Part shown: piece by piece, positions 1 through 7,730 of the stretch
Position numbering within the stretch: the stretch's first letter is position 1
How the letters are laid out: every line of letters begins with the position of its first letter
Origin: Leptospiraceae bacterium
GTDB lineage: Bacteria; Spirochaetota; Leptospiria; Leptospirales; Leptospiraceae
Assembly: GCA_016708435.1 (NCBI GenBank)
Contig: JADJFV010000012.1
Coordinates: 1-16,796 of the forward strand
Length of the DNA: 16,796 nucleotides
Reading direction: 5' to 3'
The notes under the pieces: model-generated
The model's database searches: none
The model's input: only the letters and a program-made list of their open reading frames with translations
Told to the model about the DNA's origin: nothing
Program-made: the position numbers and the translations under genes

Positions 1-1277
1 AAAAGAAAGAAGTCTAAAATTTCTTCTCAATGAATTAATTTTCAGCAGCTAACACAGTAACGGTCTTTTAATAAATAGATAGTAAATATTTAACCCGCCC
101 TGAGAATAATACGGATAATCCACTCCCAATAATGCAAAGAAACTTTGTCCAATTTGCCATATTTGTTGATTATTCACATAATTCATAATATCGCCATTAC
201 CAGACTAGAAATCGCAACCAACAACATTCCCATTAAACTTAGAATAAACCCCAATCATTGAAAATATCCTAGAATACAAAGAATATTTGGAAATTATGAA
301 ATACATTCTGAATATAAACAACAAAATTACAACGCTCATTATCCCTAAAAGTTTTATATGTAAATACAATATGCCAAATAGTTTTGGATTGAAGGAAAAA
401 AAGTGTTAATAGGAAAACTAACGGCGATATCCACACTCGCTTTACAAAGAACTAGAAGAGAACAAAGAAATGAATTTTACTCTCATCCCTTTTGAAAAAA
501 AATCTAGAATAACTATTGTCTGTAAAACTCCCCCACCAAAAAGATGCGGCTAAAATTAATATCTGAAAGATTTTAGGAAAAGAAAAATACTCGACGTAGA
601 CAAGCCAAAATAAGAATAGGAATGCTCAAATAAAACAAAGCTTTACAATAAATTATTGGGTTTATTAATTAAAAATCTTTCGAAGAAGAAAAACAATGCA
701 AATCCCATTGTATAAAGCCAACCCTTCGCTGTAGGCGTCTAAAAAAGTGAATCAAAATAGTTTTTATCGAATCTCCACCAAGCCAAAAGCTATGGAAGAG
801 AATAAGAAAACCCAGTTGTAGAAATAAAAGCATAGTCACTGCTAATTGAATCATTAAAAGTCACTATTTAATTTTCCCTCATTTGCTTTACTGTTCGTAG
901 GAAGTAAATTATAAAGCTAAGCCATAAAAATACCATCAATGTAGAGAACACATGGATAATTTGGAGTATCCACTCATTAGAAAAGAAATCAAAGCAAGAA
1001 AGGATAATATTTATGCCACAAAAAAGCAATTTCTCAAAAACTTTGGATCTCTTAGTTGTATCTAGTGAGTAATTTAAAATAAATCCAATAAGCTGGGGCA
1101 TTAAGCCCAAAATGCTGTAGACTGTGTGCATGTCTAGTATACTCAAAAGGTGTAGGTAATTTTATTTGGATGGCAAACGATAACCGCATACTTATACCTC
1201 AGGAAAAGAATTATACAGAACCAAAAGACTGAATTCAAAGCCCAAATCCAAAATTGTTTTTTATCAAAATCTTTCAC
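1..1277 (-). pseudogene. NnrS-like heme/copper membrane protein, broken by several frameshifts
   Basis: No single frame spans this stretch, but successive minus-strand frames read as one multi-pass membrane protein of about 400 residues, the usual NnrS length. A GTG at 1277 follows a GGGGAGG ribosome binding site and opens with KDFDKKQFWIWALNS and a first membrane segment. After a frameshift near 1150 comes RHAHSLQ, then (in the frame of 868-1146) LMPQLIGFIL and TKRSKVFEKLL. This resembles the His-rich second helix of NnrS, followed by further hydrophobic helices (669-854 and, in mixed frames, 1-660). NnrS proteins are found with nitrite and NO reductase genes and counter NO stress, which fits the nirK neighbourhood. 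The family call rests on motif pattern and context, not on a strong signature. It could be another polytopic protein. The left end may run off the window. Confidence 0.4.
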
Positions 1278-1426
1278 GTTCACCTCCCCTATCAATAAGT
1301 AAGAAAAACTATAAAATTGTAAAAAAATCCAGGATACAGCGGATAATATTAATTAACCTATGATTGCATAGCAACGCTAATCTTCAAAAAACATTCTGAC
1401 AGACTTTGTATTTATCATTGCATGTT

Positions 1427-1750
1427 TCACTCTGCAAGTGCTCTCGAAATACTTGGATATAGATTTCTTTTCTCTGCATTATTGGCAACCTTTCTAGCTG
1501 CACAATCGGAATGCTCAGTAAAAATCACTAACTTTACACTTTTTTTTTCGACAAGGGCAAGTTCTATCATTTCCATTTCTTTTCTCGAATCACAGAGCCT
1601 GCAGGCGGATAACGTAATAGAAATCCTCGAATCGCCAAGTAGTTCTTCTGTGCTAATTCTAGAATCCATACAAAGGATGATTATTACAAGCGGATGATGC
1701 TCATAACTCGGTAAAACGTCCTTTACATAAGAAGAAAATTTATTAAACAA
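1427..1750 (-). CDS. Short beta-carbonic-anhydrase-like protein, N-terminus uncertain
   Basis: The product of about 107 residues has the two zinc-ligand motifs of beta-class carbonic anhydrases: CMDSR at 27-31 (Cys-x-Asp-Ser-Arg, with the Asp/Arg dyad) and HSDC at 80-83 (His-x-x-Cys). The usual Gly-rich stretch between them (R-N-A-G-G) is replaced by SACRLC. The C-terminus is far shorter than the roughly 170-220 residues of active enzymes. The only start in this frame is a TTG at 1750 with no good ribosome binding site and a stop three codons before it. Just upstream (about 1750-1800) another frame reads VTVEISPEKVYKEIS, which looks like coding sequence, so the true start probably lies upstream across a frameshift. 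It lies on the same strand as the denitrification genes. It may be a metal-binding relative rather than a working enzyme. Confidence 0.5.
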   Translation of the reverse strand: MFNKFSSYVKDVLPSYEHHPLVIIILCMDSRISTEELLGDSRISITLSACRLCDSRKEMEMIELALVEKKSVKLVIFTEHSDCAARKVANNAEKRNLYPSISRALAE

Positions 1751-1978
1751 CTGATTTCTTTATAAACTTTCTCCGGACTAATCTCTACTGTAACATGGGA
1801 AAGATTATAGCTTCTCCGAAATGCTTAATAAAAAATTCCAAAGCTAATCATTGATCCACAACAAAAAAAAAAATATCATTTTATAGTAAAAACAAAAACT
1901 AAAAATAATATCAAAATAGGAATTGTAAATTTGTTCCGCAAAATTGTGATTAGCTTTTTCGACTTTGATTCCATAGGG

Positions 1979-2546
1979 TTAATATTTCTCTATAATCGAA
2001 CTTGAATCTGCTCCAACGCCTTCGATTCGAGAAATAATTTTACCTTCTTGGAGACAAGGGATATTACAGTAGAGTGATTGAAATCATTTCCTGACGTCTT
2101 TTTATAAGAAATTCCTAGCAGAACAGAAATTGTTCGCACCGAATCTTCCTTTCCATGAAGCAAATTCCAATTATCCCCTAGTTCCATTTTCTTAGCGTAG
2201 GATTTAAGTGCTTCCGGAGAATCTTTTTCAGGGTCAAAACTAACTAAAACCATCTTAGGAGGCTTACCAGTCTTTTGTGCTATTTTTTTTGCGATTAGTT
2301 GCATATCAGAAACAATCCTAGGACATACACTCTGGCAAGAAGCATAAAACATACTTACAATCATTGCCTCTCCCTTTGGTCTTTCCAATGAAACATTTTG
2401 TTGTCCTGCGTTGTCCACATATCTTCCAAGTCAAACAGAGAGCCTTCCGCAGCAGCACTTGCGGGTAACGCATGGTGTTTGTGATCGTGATGTCCTTCTT
2501 TACACGATATCAGAATCGTGAGTAAAATAAATACGATAGTTCTCAT
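1979..2546 (-). CDS. SCO1/SenC-family copper chaperone lipoprotein (two frameshifts)
   Basis: SCO proteins are membrane-anchored thioredoxin-fold copper chaperones or thiol reductants that help mature copper enzymes outside the cytoplasmic membrane. The ATG at 2546 has a GGAGG site five bases upstream and starts a lipoprotein signal (MRTIVFILLTILISC), followed by a His-rich stretch (GHHDHKHH). The copper motif CQSVCP and the distal ligand in NDFNHSTVI are both present, with LVSFDPEKDSPE between them as in the family. The frame breaks near 2385 (after MFHWKD) and again near 2050. Past the second break the other frame gives EGKIISRIEGVGADSS, the expected C-terminus, ending at 1979. The 568-base span plus two missing bases makes 190 whole codons, so two single-base deletions explain it. 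It lies two genes from the copper nitrite reductase, its likely client. Confidence 0.82.
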
Positions 2547-2564
2547 ACTATCCTCCAATTTTTT

Positions 2565-2634
2565 TACCACGGATGAACACAGATGAACACGGATAAGATT
2601 GAAATATTAAATTCATCAGTGTTCATCCGTGGTA
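2565..2634. repeat. Inverted repeat of the CCACGGATGAACAC type
   Basis: TACCACGGATGAACAC at 2565-2580 is exactly complementary to 2619-2634. The left side also carries a tandem near-copy (AGATGAACACGGAT). The element sits between nirV and the SCO gene. A related tandem (ATCCGTGTTTATCCGTGTG...GGTA) lies at 3396-3426, so nirV is bracketed by members of one family. Such ATCCGTGTTCATCCGTGGT-like repeats occur widely in bacterial intergenic DNA. It may form a hairpin in RNA but lacks a terminator T-run. Confidence 0.85.
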
Positions 2635-2637
2635 TTC

Positions 2638-3435
2638 TTATAAATCCTTGGCACAGCGAAATCCCAAATACTTTCCAGTACCATCCTTTAATCCGGCTCT
2701 GTAGCCAAATCGCATATAAGCCGCATAATTATTAAAATCATTTGCTTTGAGTGCGCCTGCCCCACAAAACAAAGAAGATTCTAAATCCGAATCAGCACAC
2801 GAGTCACCCGTAACCGAAGCAGAATTAAAATCATAAACCCATTCCCAGATGAGTCCATGCAAATCATATATACCTAACGCATTTTTATATCTTCCGATAG
2901 AAGGTAAATGGTCTGGTTTTTTTTCACCATACCAGCGCATAATCTCTTTATCCACAGTCTTACTGTTTCCTCCAATCGGAGGGATAAACGCTGCGTATTC
3001 CCATTCATATGCATTAGGTAATCTTTTTCCTTGTGACTCACAGTATCCTTTCGCAGAAAACCAAGAGATGTAGGTAACAGGAGAATCTAGTATAAAATTT
3101 TCCTTCTTAGTTTTCCAGTCATCTAAGTATCCTTCATCAGCAAAGATCTGAGGAGTATTTTCTTTTTTCCACTTTGGGTTTTTACTAATAAACTCAGAAT
3201 AATCTTTTGGTAACAAGGTATTTATCCAAGTAAAAGATTTTACCGGAATTGGTTTAGTCGCAGACTCAGCATCTACTTTGATAAATGGCTTGTAAACACC
3301 GGCTGGAACTTTTACCAATTCAGAACTTAGTAGAGGAAATGTTATACCACAGATGTAAAGATATAAACTGATATATACAAAAACCCTAAATCTTTTATCC
3401 GTGTTTATCCGTGTGCATCCGTGGTAATCTTTCAT
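2638..3435 (-). CDS. nirV: NirV-like formylglycine-generating-enzyme (SUMF1) family protein
   Basis: The C-terminal two thirds have the SUMF1/FGE-sulfatase fold signatures: PVTYISWFSAKGYC at 119-132, KRLPNAYEWEYAAF at 137-150, YDLHGLIWEWV at 190-200 and the closing LGFRCA at 257-262. In denitrifiers a protein of this family, NirV, is encoded directly next to nirK; its biochemical role is not settled. The start overlaps the nirK stop (ATGA), which suggests translational coupling. The first 15 or so residues (MKDYHGCTRINTDK) are encoded by the dispersed repeat at 3396-3426, so a repeat inserted at the gene start now supplies the start codon. A hydrophobic signal segment (about residues 17-37, FRVFVYISLYLYICG onward) follows and implies export. 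The symbol is assigned on family plus neighbourhood. Confidence 0.8.
   Translation of the reverse strand: MKDYHGCTRINTDKRFRVFVYISLYLYICGITFPLLSSELVKVPAGVYKPFIKVDAESATKPIPVKSFTWINTLLPKDYSEFISKNPKWKKENTPQIFADEGYLDDWKTKKENFILDSPVTYISWFSAKGYCESQGKRLPNAYEWEYAAFIPPIGGNSKTVDKEIMRWYGEKKPDHLPSIGRYKNALGIYDLHGLIWEWVYDFNSASVTGDSCADSDLESSLFCGAGALKANDFNNYAAYMRFGYRAGLKDGTGKYLGFRCAKDL
3396..3426. repeat. Tandem ATCCGTGT repeat overlapping the nirV start
   Basis: Three adjoining units (TTATCCGTG, TTTATCCGTG, TGCATCCGTGGTA) belong to the same family as the inverted repeat at 2565-2634. On the gene strand they begin ten bases inside nirV and code for its odd N-terminal residues. Confidence 0.8.
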
Positions 3436-4840
3436 TTTTTGTTCTTCTTCACTTCTTCTGCTGACACTTCCAATCCTTTATTTTCCCATTTGCTATAAAC
3501 ATAAGTAAGGACATTTGCAATATCGTCGTCTGAGAGTTCTAGGTGCGGCATAACGTTGTTATACTTCTGACCATTAACAGTGATTTCTCCTGTTAGCCCC
3601 TTTAACAAAATACCGATTGCTCTTTCTTTGTTAGCATTGAGATAATCAGACTTCGCAAGAGGCGGAAATACATTTGTACACCCTGTCCTTCTTTCATGTG
3701 GCAAGCGGAACAGTTAGTATTAAATACTCTTTCTCCGATTTCAATTTTTTCCGCTTTTGTTTTTGCTTTCGGCGCTTCTACTGATTCCGTTTTCATTCTC
3801 TGAATTGCACTTCCTTCCGGCAAATACACAGTATCCTCTTGCTTGCCTGAATAGATGGTTTTATTCTCTTCGCCTTCTACTTTGAGCATTCCGAGAGAAC
3901 CTTTATTAAACGTTCTAAAGATAGAATGGTCTACTAAAATGAGTGTTGAAGGAACTTCTACTTTAAAATCTACAATAGCAGATCCACCTGCAGGCACAAG
4001 AGTTGTTTGCACATTCTTCTGATTAGCCACAGTTCCACCTTCTGTGTAAACACTGTCAAAAATTTCTCCAATGACGTGAAAGGAGGAAAGTAAATTAGGT
4101 CCACCATTTCCCACAAACAAACGCACAGTTTCCCCTACTTTTGCTTTGAGTGCTTTATTGTCTGTAAGCGATCCAACCGAACCATTAAACACAACATAAT
4201 CAGGAGTTTCCGTTAGAGCTTTTTCCATATTAAATCCCTGTAGCCCTGGAGCTCCATGTTTTCCATTTGTATAAAATTCACTTTGCACAATGTAGTATTC
4301 TTTATCTACTTTAGGCAAACCTTCTTTTGGCTCTACAAAAATGAGTCCATACATTCCATTTGCAATATGCATTCCCACTGGAGAAGTTGCACAATGGTAA
4401 ATATAAAGTCCCGCGTTAATCGCTTTAAACGAAAACTTAGAAGATCTTCCTGGAACAGTTAGAGAAGCTCCTGCTCCACCGCCTTGACCGGTTACTGCGT
4501 GTAAGTCGATGTTGTGAGGCATTTTGCTACTTGGGTGATTGTGTAAATTAAACTCTACATCATCCCCTTCTCTAATCCGAATAAAAGGACCAGGCACAGT
4601 TCCACCAAATGTCCAAAAAGTATATTCTACACCATCTGCCAATCGACCGACCACTTCTTTTGTCTCCAGATTGATGACTACTTTGGCTGGGTTTTTTCGA
4701 GTGATTGGGGGAGGAACTTCGGGGGCATACGTAAGCTTAGCCTCTTCCATAACAGGTTCTTTGTTACAGGCAGAAAACCAAACTATTGAAAATATCAATA
4801 CAATGATAATATGCCCAAATTTTCGTGCAATAGGTTTCAT
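3432..4840 (-). CDS. nirK: Copper nitrite reductase with C-terminal cytochrome c domain (one frameshift)
   Basis: NirK reduces nitrite to nitric oxide in the periplasm. The protein begins with a lipoprotein signal (lipobox FSAC, Cys25) like the AniA group. Type-1 copper ligands are H109, C150, H158 and M163; type-2 ligands are H114, H149 and H305; the catalytic pair is D112 and H255. Motifs MPHNIDLHA, YIYHCA, GMHIANGMYG and SSFHVIGEIFD are all intact. After about residue 365 comes a fused class I cytochrome c: CSACH at 377-381 and, past the break, a probable axial Met in NNVMPHLELSDDDI. The frame breaks near 3676, where GTACAAATG should read GTACCAAATG to give GVPNVFPPLAKSDYL. The 1409-base span is one base short of 470 codons, so a single deletion explains it. 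A GGAG site precedes the ATG, and an FNR-type box lies about 57 bases upstream. Confidence 0.93.
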
Positions 4841-4890
4841 TCATAATTCTCCATTAATAAAACACCTAGCATCTTTCAAATATAATGGAA

Positions 4891-4904
4891 TTGATTTAGA
4901 TCAA
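4891..4904. promoter_or_regulatory. FNR/DNR/NnrR-type binding site upstream of nirK
   Basis: TTGATTTAGATCAA is a perfect TTGAT-N4-ATCAA palindrome, the consensus for CRP/FNR-superfamily regulators that sense low oxygen or NO. Its centre is about 57 bases before the nirK ATG on the minus strand. No strong -10 hexamer is evident at the class II distance. Confidence 0.8.
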
Positions 4905-4993
4905 AAGGATATATTTTTTTATCGACTCAAACCTTTATGATAACCTTCTTTATAGAGTTTTAGAGAACAGTTTATAAAAAATTCAAATTTCAA

Positions 4994-5311
4994 TTAATGA
5001 ATCCCCAGAATATGACCTAGCTTATTTTTTTTAGTTAGCAGATACTGGTGATTTTCCTCAACGGACTCAATTTCAAGAGGCACGCGTCCTGTAATTTCTA
5101 AGCCATAACCTTCTAACCCAACTAGCTTACGTGGGTTATTTGTCATTATCCGCATTTTTTCGACACCTATATCTCTTAATATCTGAGCACCAATTCCATA
5201 ATCACGCAGGTCAGGCGCAAAACCTAACTTCTCGTTAGCCTCAACAGTATCAAATCCAGTATCTTGAATCGCATAAGCTTTTAATTTATTTATCTTTCTA
5301 GTAATTTGCAT
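4994..5311 (-). pseudogene. ribA: C-terminal fragment of GTP cyclohydrolase II (RibA)
   Basis: From residue 8 onward this is the C-terminal half of RibA: NKLKAYAIQDTGFDTVEAN, EKLGFAPDLRDYGIGAQIL, the TNNPRKLVGLEGYGLEI motif and the closing TKKNKLGHIL. RibA opens GTP to start riboflavin synthesis. Family members are about 200 residues; this one keeps about 100 and lacks the zinc-binding Cys cluster and the upstream catalytic region, so it should be inactive. The first six residues (MQITRK) are not RibA: they are encoded by repeat R1, which replaces the 5' end of the gene at about 5291. R1 also offers a better placed ATG at 5325, but that frame stops after 11 residues (MGEVGCKLLER). The fragment sits between nirK and the RIC gene, where a riboflavin gene has no obvious role. 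Confidence 0.85.
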
Positions 5312-5429
5312 CCAACTTCTCCCATAATTCTATCTCCTTCTATCCCACAAAACTAAAGGCTTAAAGCAAAATCGGACTTTCGTCTCTTTCATAATAAGGT
5401 GTTATGAACTAAACGGGGTAAAATTTTTT
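5293..5429 (-). repeat. Repeat R1 (short form), joined to the ribA fragment
   Basis: This is a member of a five-copy family. On the minus strand it runs from AAATTTTACCCCGTTTAG through TTCATAACACCTTATTATGAA (a possible hairpin), GTCCGATTTTGC and TTTGTGGGATAGAAGGAG to ATGGGAGAAGTTGGATGC and TTACTAGAAAG. It contains a good ribosome binding site (AAGGAG at 5334-5339) eight bases before an ATG at 5325. It is nearly identical to R4. Its outer end supplies the last codons (KFYPV, stop) of the RIC gene, and its inner end abuts the truncated ribA. Confidence 0.85.
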
Positions 5430-6113
5430 AGAATGCAAAATTCTAGGAAACAAAACATTATTTTCTAGATGAATATGTGTTTGGAGATCAGCTATATATT
5501 CTGCTAAAGTAGAATAACATATTTTCCAAGTTGTGCAGGCATAAGTTGGCGGAGTAAAGTAATTTGTTAGCGCTGTTAATTCTTTAATAAGAATTCCAAC
5601 TTCTTCGTGCTCTAATTCCATTGCTTGAATTGGGGAACTTATCTGATCTTTGGGAAAATTGGAAGGAGTTCCATTAGCGATAGAGACCATGGCGGGGAAA
5701 AGTATATTTTCTTCTTTCATTAGATGAGGCATTAATTCATCTGTCAGAGCTTTGATTAACGCATATAGCTTATTAACCTCTGGATGTCTATCGCCATGGG
5801 CTAACACCATTTTGCTGCTATATCGCAAAAGCAATTCCCCTTTTTCGCGTGTATATACATGATGAGTAGATACAATGTAATCAATCAGTTCGACCATCGT
5901 CAGATTCTCTGCAAGAGTATCGGGTTCACCCTTTGTGGATAGGCTTTCTAATTCTGAAAGCACCAAATCACTATCAACCGCAGCATTTTGACATGCTTCT
6001 TTTAGAGTTTTCTTTCCACCACAGCAAAAATCAATTCCATGCTTGCTAAATAAATGCGCTGTTCTATAATCCTCTGTTACAAATTCTCCAACTTTCTTTT
6101 CTTCTAGTATCAT
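5409..6113 (-). CDS. RIC/ScdA/YtfE-family iron-sulfur cluster repair di-iron protein
   Basis: RIC proteins are hemerythrin-like di-iron proteins that help repair iron-sulfur clusters damaged by NO or peroxide. The 234-residue product has the ScdA_N domain with the paired cysteines GIDFCCGGKKTLKEAC (C30, C31), then the four-helix hemerythrin domain with the expected ligands: THH at 83-85, H106, H130 with the following EEN, EHEE at 168-171 and HIHLENNVLFPR at 213-224. The length is typical. The last residues (KFYPV) come from repeat R1, so the native end was slightly altered without harm to the domain. An FNR-type box lies about 63 bases upstream of the ATG. Placement beside nirK and nor accessory genes fits a role against self-made NO. 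Confidence 0.92.
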   Translation of the reverse strand: MILEEKKVGEFVTEDYRTAHLFSKHGIDFCCGGKKTLKEACQNAAVDSDLVLSELESLSTKGEPDTLAENLTMVELIDYIVSTHHVYTREKGELLLRYSSKMVLAHGDRHPEVNKLYALIKALTDELMPHLMKEENILFPAMVSIANGTPSNFPKDQISSPIQAMELEHEEVGILIKELTALTNYFTPPTYACTTWKICYSTLAEYIADLQTHIHLENNVLFPRILHSKKFYPV

Positions 6114-6169
6114 TTTTCCTCACTCTCAAAATTCTTTAGAAAGGTTCTCACTAAAAAGGAAATATGTAA

Positions 6170-6183
6170 TTGATATATATCAA
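6170..6183. promoter_or_regulatory. FNR/DNR/NnrR-type binding site upstream of the RIC gene
   Basis: TTGATATATATCAA is a second perfect TTGAT-N4-ATCAA palindrome, centred about 63 bases before the RIC start on the minus strand. It matches the site before nirK, so both genes are probably switched on together by a low-oxygen or NO-responsive regulator. The regulator itself is not in the window. Confidence 0.8.
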
Positions 6184-6187
6184 CTTG

Positions 6188-6445
6188 TTAAATAGAACTA
6201 TAGAATTTTATGAATAAAGAAAAACCAAATATTAAAATAAAGATAATTGTTTTCCAAAAAAAATGAGCATTTCTCAAATCCATAAAAAAGTAGGAAATTA
6301 AAATGAATTTAAAAAAGCTAATTCCTATGATAAAATCTTTTGATTGCTCAAAAGAATTTCCAGACAGAAAAAAACTTAGATAAATGGAGAGTAACAATAA
6401 ACCAAATACGATAAACGGAGTTTTTTTTATTTTCAAACTAATCAC
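6188..6445 (-). CDS. norF: NorF-like / cytochrome oxidase subunit IV-like small membrane protein
   Basis: This 85-residue protein has three predicted membrane helices (about 10-28, 38-55 and 63-80) and the motif FFMDLRNAHFFW, typical of the prokaryotic COX4/NorF family. Such subunits accompany heme-copper oxidases or nitric oxide reductases. Its start overlaps the stop of the norE-like gene (ATGA), so the two are translated together. The symbol is assigned from the NorE partner and the denitrification setting; a role with a cytochrome oxidase cannot be excluded because no catalytic subunit is in view. Confidence 0.7.
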   Translation of the reverse strand: MISLKIKKTPFIVFGLLLLSIYLSFFLSGNSFEQSKDFIIGISFFKFILISYFFMDLRNAHFFWKTIIFILIFGFSLFIKFYSSI

Positions 6446-7008
6446 CTAATTAAATAAAGGACTGGAAATAATACAACCCAGATCAAGTCACACATATGCC
6501 AGAAGGATGCTCCTGCTTCTAAATTTTCTAGTGAAATTGTTCTTCGGTATAGAAAAATAAAAGATAAAATTGCAGTGCCCGCAATCACATGAACAAAATG
6601 AAATCCAGTGAGCAACCAATAAAAGGAAAAAAAATCACCGGAGTGAATGGTTTGTCCTATGTTTAATTTTTCATTGTATTCGAATCCTTTTAAAAATAGA
6701 AAACAAAGTCCAAATAAAATAGCGGCTACTAATGAGTAACCTAATGCCCTTGTTTGATTGTCCTTGTGAAAATTAACAGCCAACGCCATAAAAAATCCAC
6801 TGGTAATAAGAAAGATCGTATTCCATAAGCCATAATTCAAATGAAGACTGGATTGCATTTTGTAAAACTCTTCCACTGCTTTTCTTTTCTCATGTAATAA
6901 AGCTCCGATCCCCATAAAAAAAGTAGCAATCTCTACTAAAATAATGATCCAAATCAAAATACCGCCGGGCTGATAGAAGATGGATTTTTGTTTTTCAATA
7001 TCACTCAT
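6442..7008 (-). CDS. norE: NorE-like cytochrome c oxidase subunit III family protein
   Basis: This 188-residue protein has five membrane helices (about 15-38, 58-79, 89-109, 126-154 and 168-187), the short form of the COX3 fold that includes NorE. Family signatures are present: GFHFVHVIAGT in the fourth helix and FWHMCDLIWVVLFPVLY at the end. NorE is an accessory of nitric oxide reductase clusters and is not catalytic. It lies 23 bases below the hemerythrin fragment and overlaps norF, so a single transcript is likely. The nearest FNR-type box is downstream, at the RIC gene, so how this pair is driven is not clear. Confidence 0.78.
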   Translation of the reverse strand: MSDIEKQKSIFYQPGGILIWIIILVEIATFFMGIGALLHEKRKAVEEFYKMQSSLHLNYGLWNTIFLITSGFFMALAVNFHKDNQTRALGYSLVAAILFGLCFLFLKGFEYNEKLNIGQTIHSGDFFSFYWLLTGFHFVHVIAGTAILSFIFLYRRTISLENLEAGASFWHMCDLIWVVLFPVLYLIR

Positions 7009-7031
7009 AAAATTCCCTCAATTTTGAATAA

Positions 7032-7427
7032 TTAAACTTTTCTCTGATTGGTTAGCATTTCTTTTACAAGTGGCGCATAACCTTCCTTATCCGATTTTAG
7101 TATATGCGATCTTAACCAAACAAAAAGAAACTCAAGTGTTTTCTTTCCTACATTTGATGTGCCTGTCTTTAGTTCTTCTTCTACACTTTCAATTCTATCA
7201 ATGAACTTTTTATGCTCTTTTTTATGATTTGAAAAATCAGTGTAGGATGCCATTAGCATGAGTTCTTCTTCCATCGTAAAATGAGTATACGTATAGATTT
7301 TTAGATTATTGATAACTCTTTTTAATGCTTCTCTTTCAATATTAAATTTCTTTCTAGTAAATTGCATTCCACTTATCCCATAATTCTCTCCCATTCTAAT
7401 TCCACAAATTAAAAGCTTAAATACCAC
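7032..7427 (-). pseudogene. N-terminally truncated bacteriohemerythrin
   Basis: The C-terminal part is hemerythrin: THFTMEEELM, NHKKEHKKFIDRI and WLRSHILKSDKEGYAPL carry the later iron ligands (His, Glu, His, His, His, Asp). Missing is the first part of the four-helix bundle, with the DxQH motif that supplies the first histidine ligand. Native sequence begins at about KFNIEREALKR. Everything before it (a GTG start at 7427, then VFKLLICGIRMGENYGISG and MQFTRK) is encoded by repeat R2, including its insert. The repeat's own ATG at 7381 is followed at once by a stop (ATG GGA TAA), so the fragment could only start at 7427 or at the ATG at 7367. It is unlikely to hold a complete di-iron site. It parallels the ribA fragment behind R1. 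Confidence 0.8.
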
Positions 7428-7590
7428 TACTCAAAAATAAGTTCCACTATTTTACACAAAAGGGGGTTCCCAATTGCCAAGAACACGGTGCCAGTTGTAG
7501 ATTAGAAAATACTTTTGGCAATTGGTATAGCAAAATCGGATTGCTCCTTATTTATAAAGAGATGTTATGAGCTTAACAGGGTAAATTTTT
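7349..7590 (-). repeat. Repeat R2 (long form with 108-bp hairpin insert)
   Basis: The outer parts match R1, R3, R4 and R5. The core is interrupted between GCTTAAA (ends 7421) and GCAAAATCGGA (starts 7530) by an insert at 7422-7529, bounded by TACCAC and GGTATA. Inside it, CCAATTGCCAA and TTGGCAATTGG (ends near 7527) form a perfect 11-bp stem around a loop of about 34 bases. The insert-proximal half (ATAAGTTCCACTATTTT) is shared with R5, while the stem sequence is not. The repeat joins the truncated hemerythrin at its low-coordinate end. Confidence 0.85.
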
Positions 7591-7730
7591 CATTTATAAA
7601 CAAAATCTTTGAATGCAATTTATCGTTGTATCGCTATTCACTTATAGAGAGAAGAACTAACATAAAATGCGAGAGTTTTTAAATTATATTCTAATGAACA
7701 TTTAAACAAATACGAAGAACATTTCTATTA

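Noticed and set aside
1422..1697. Plus-strand 91-residue frame
   Set aside because: It is antisense to the beta-carbonic-anhydrase-like gene, which has recognisable zinc motifs.
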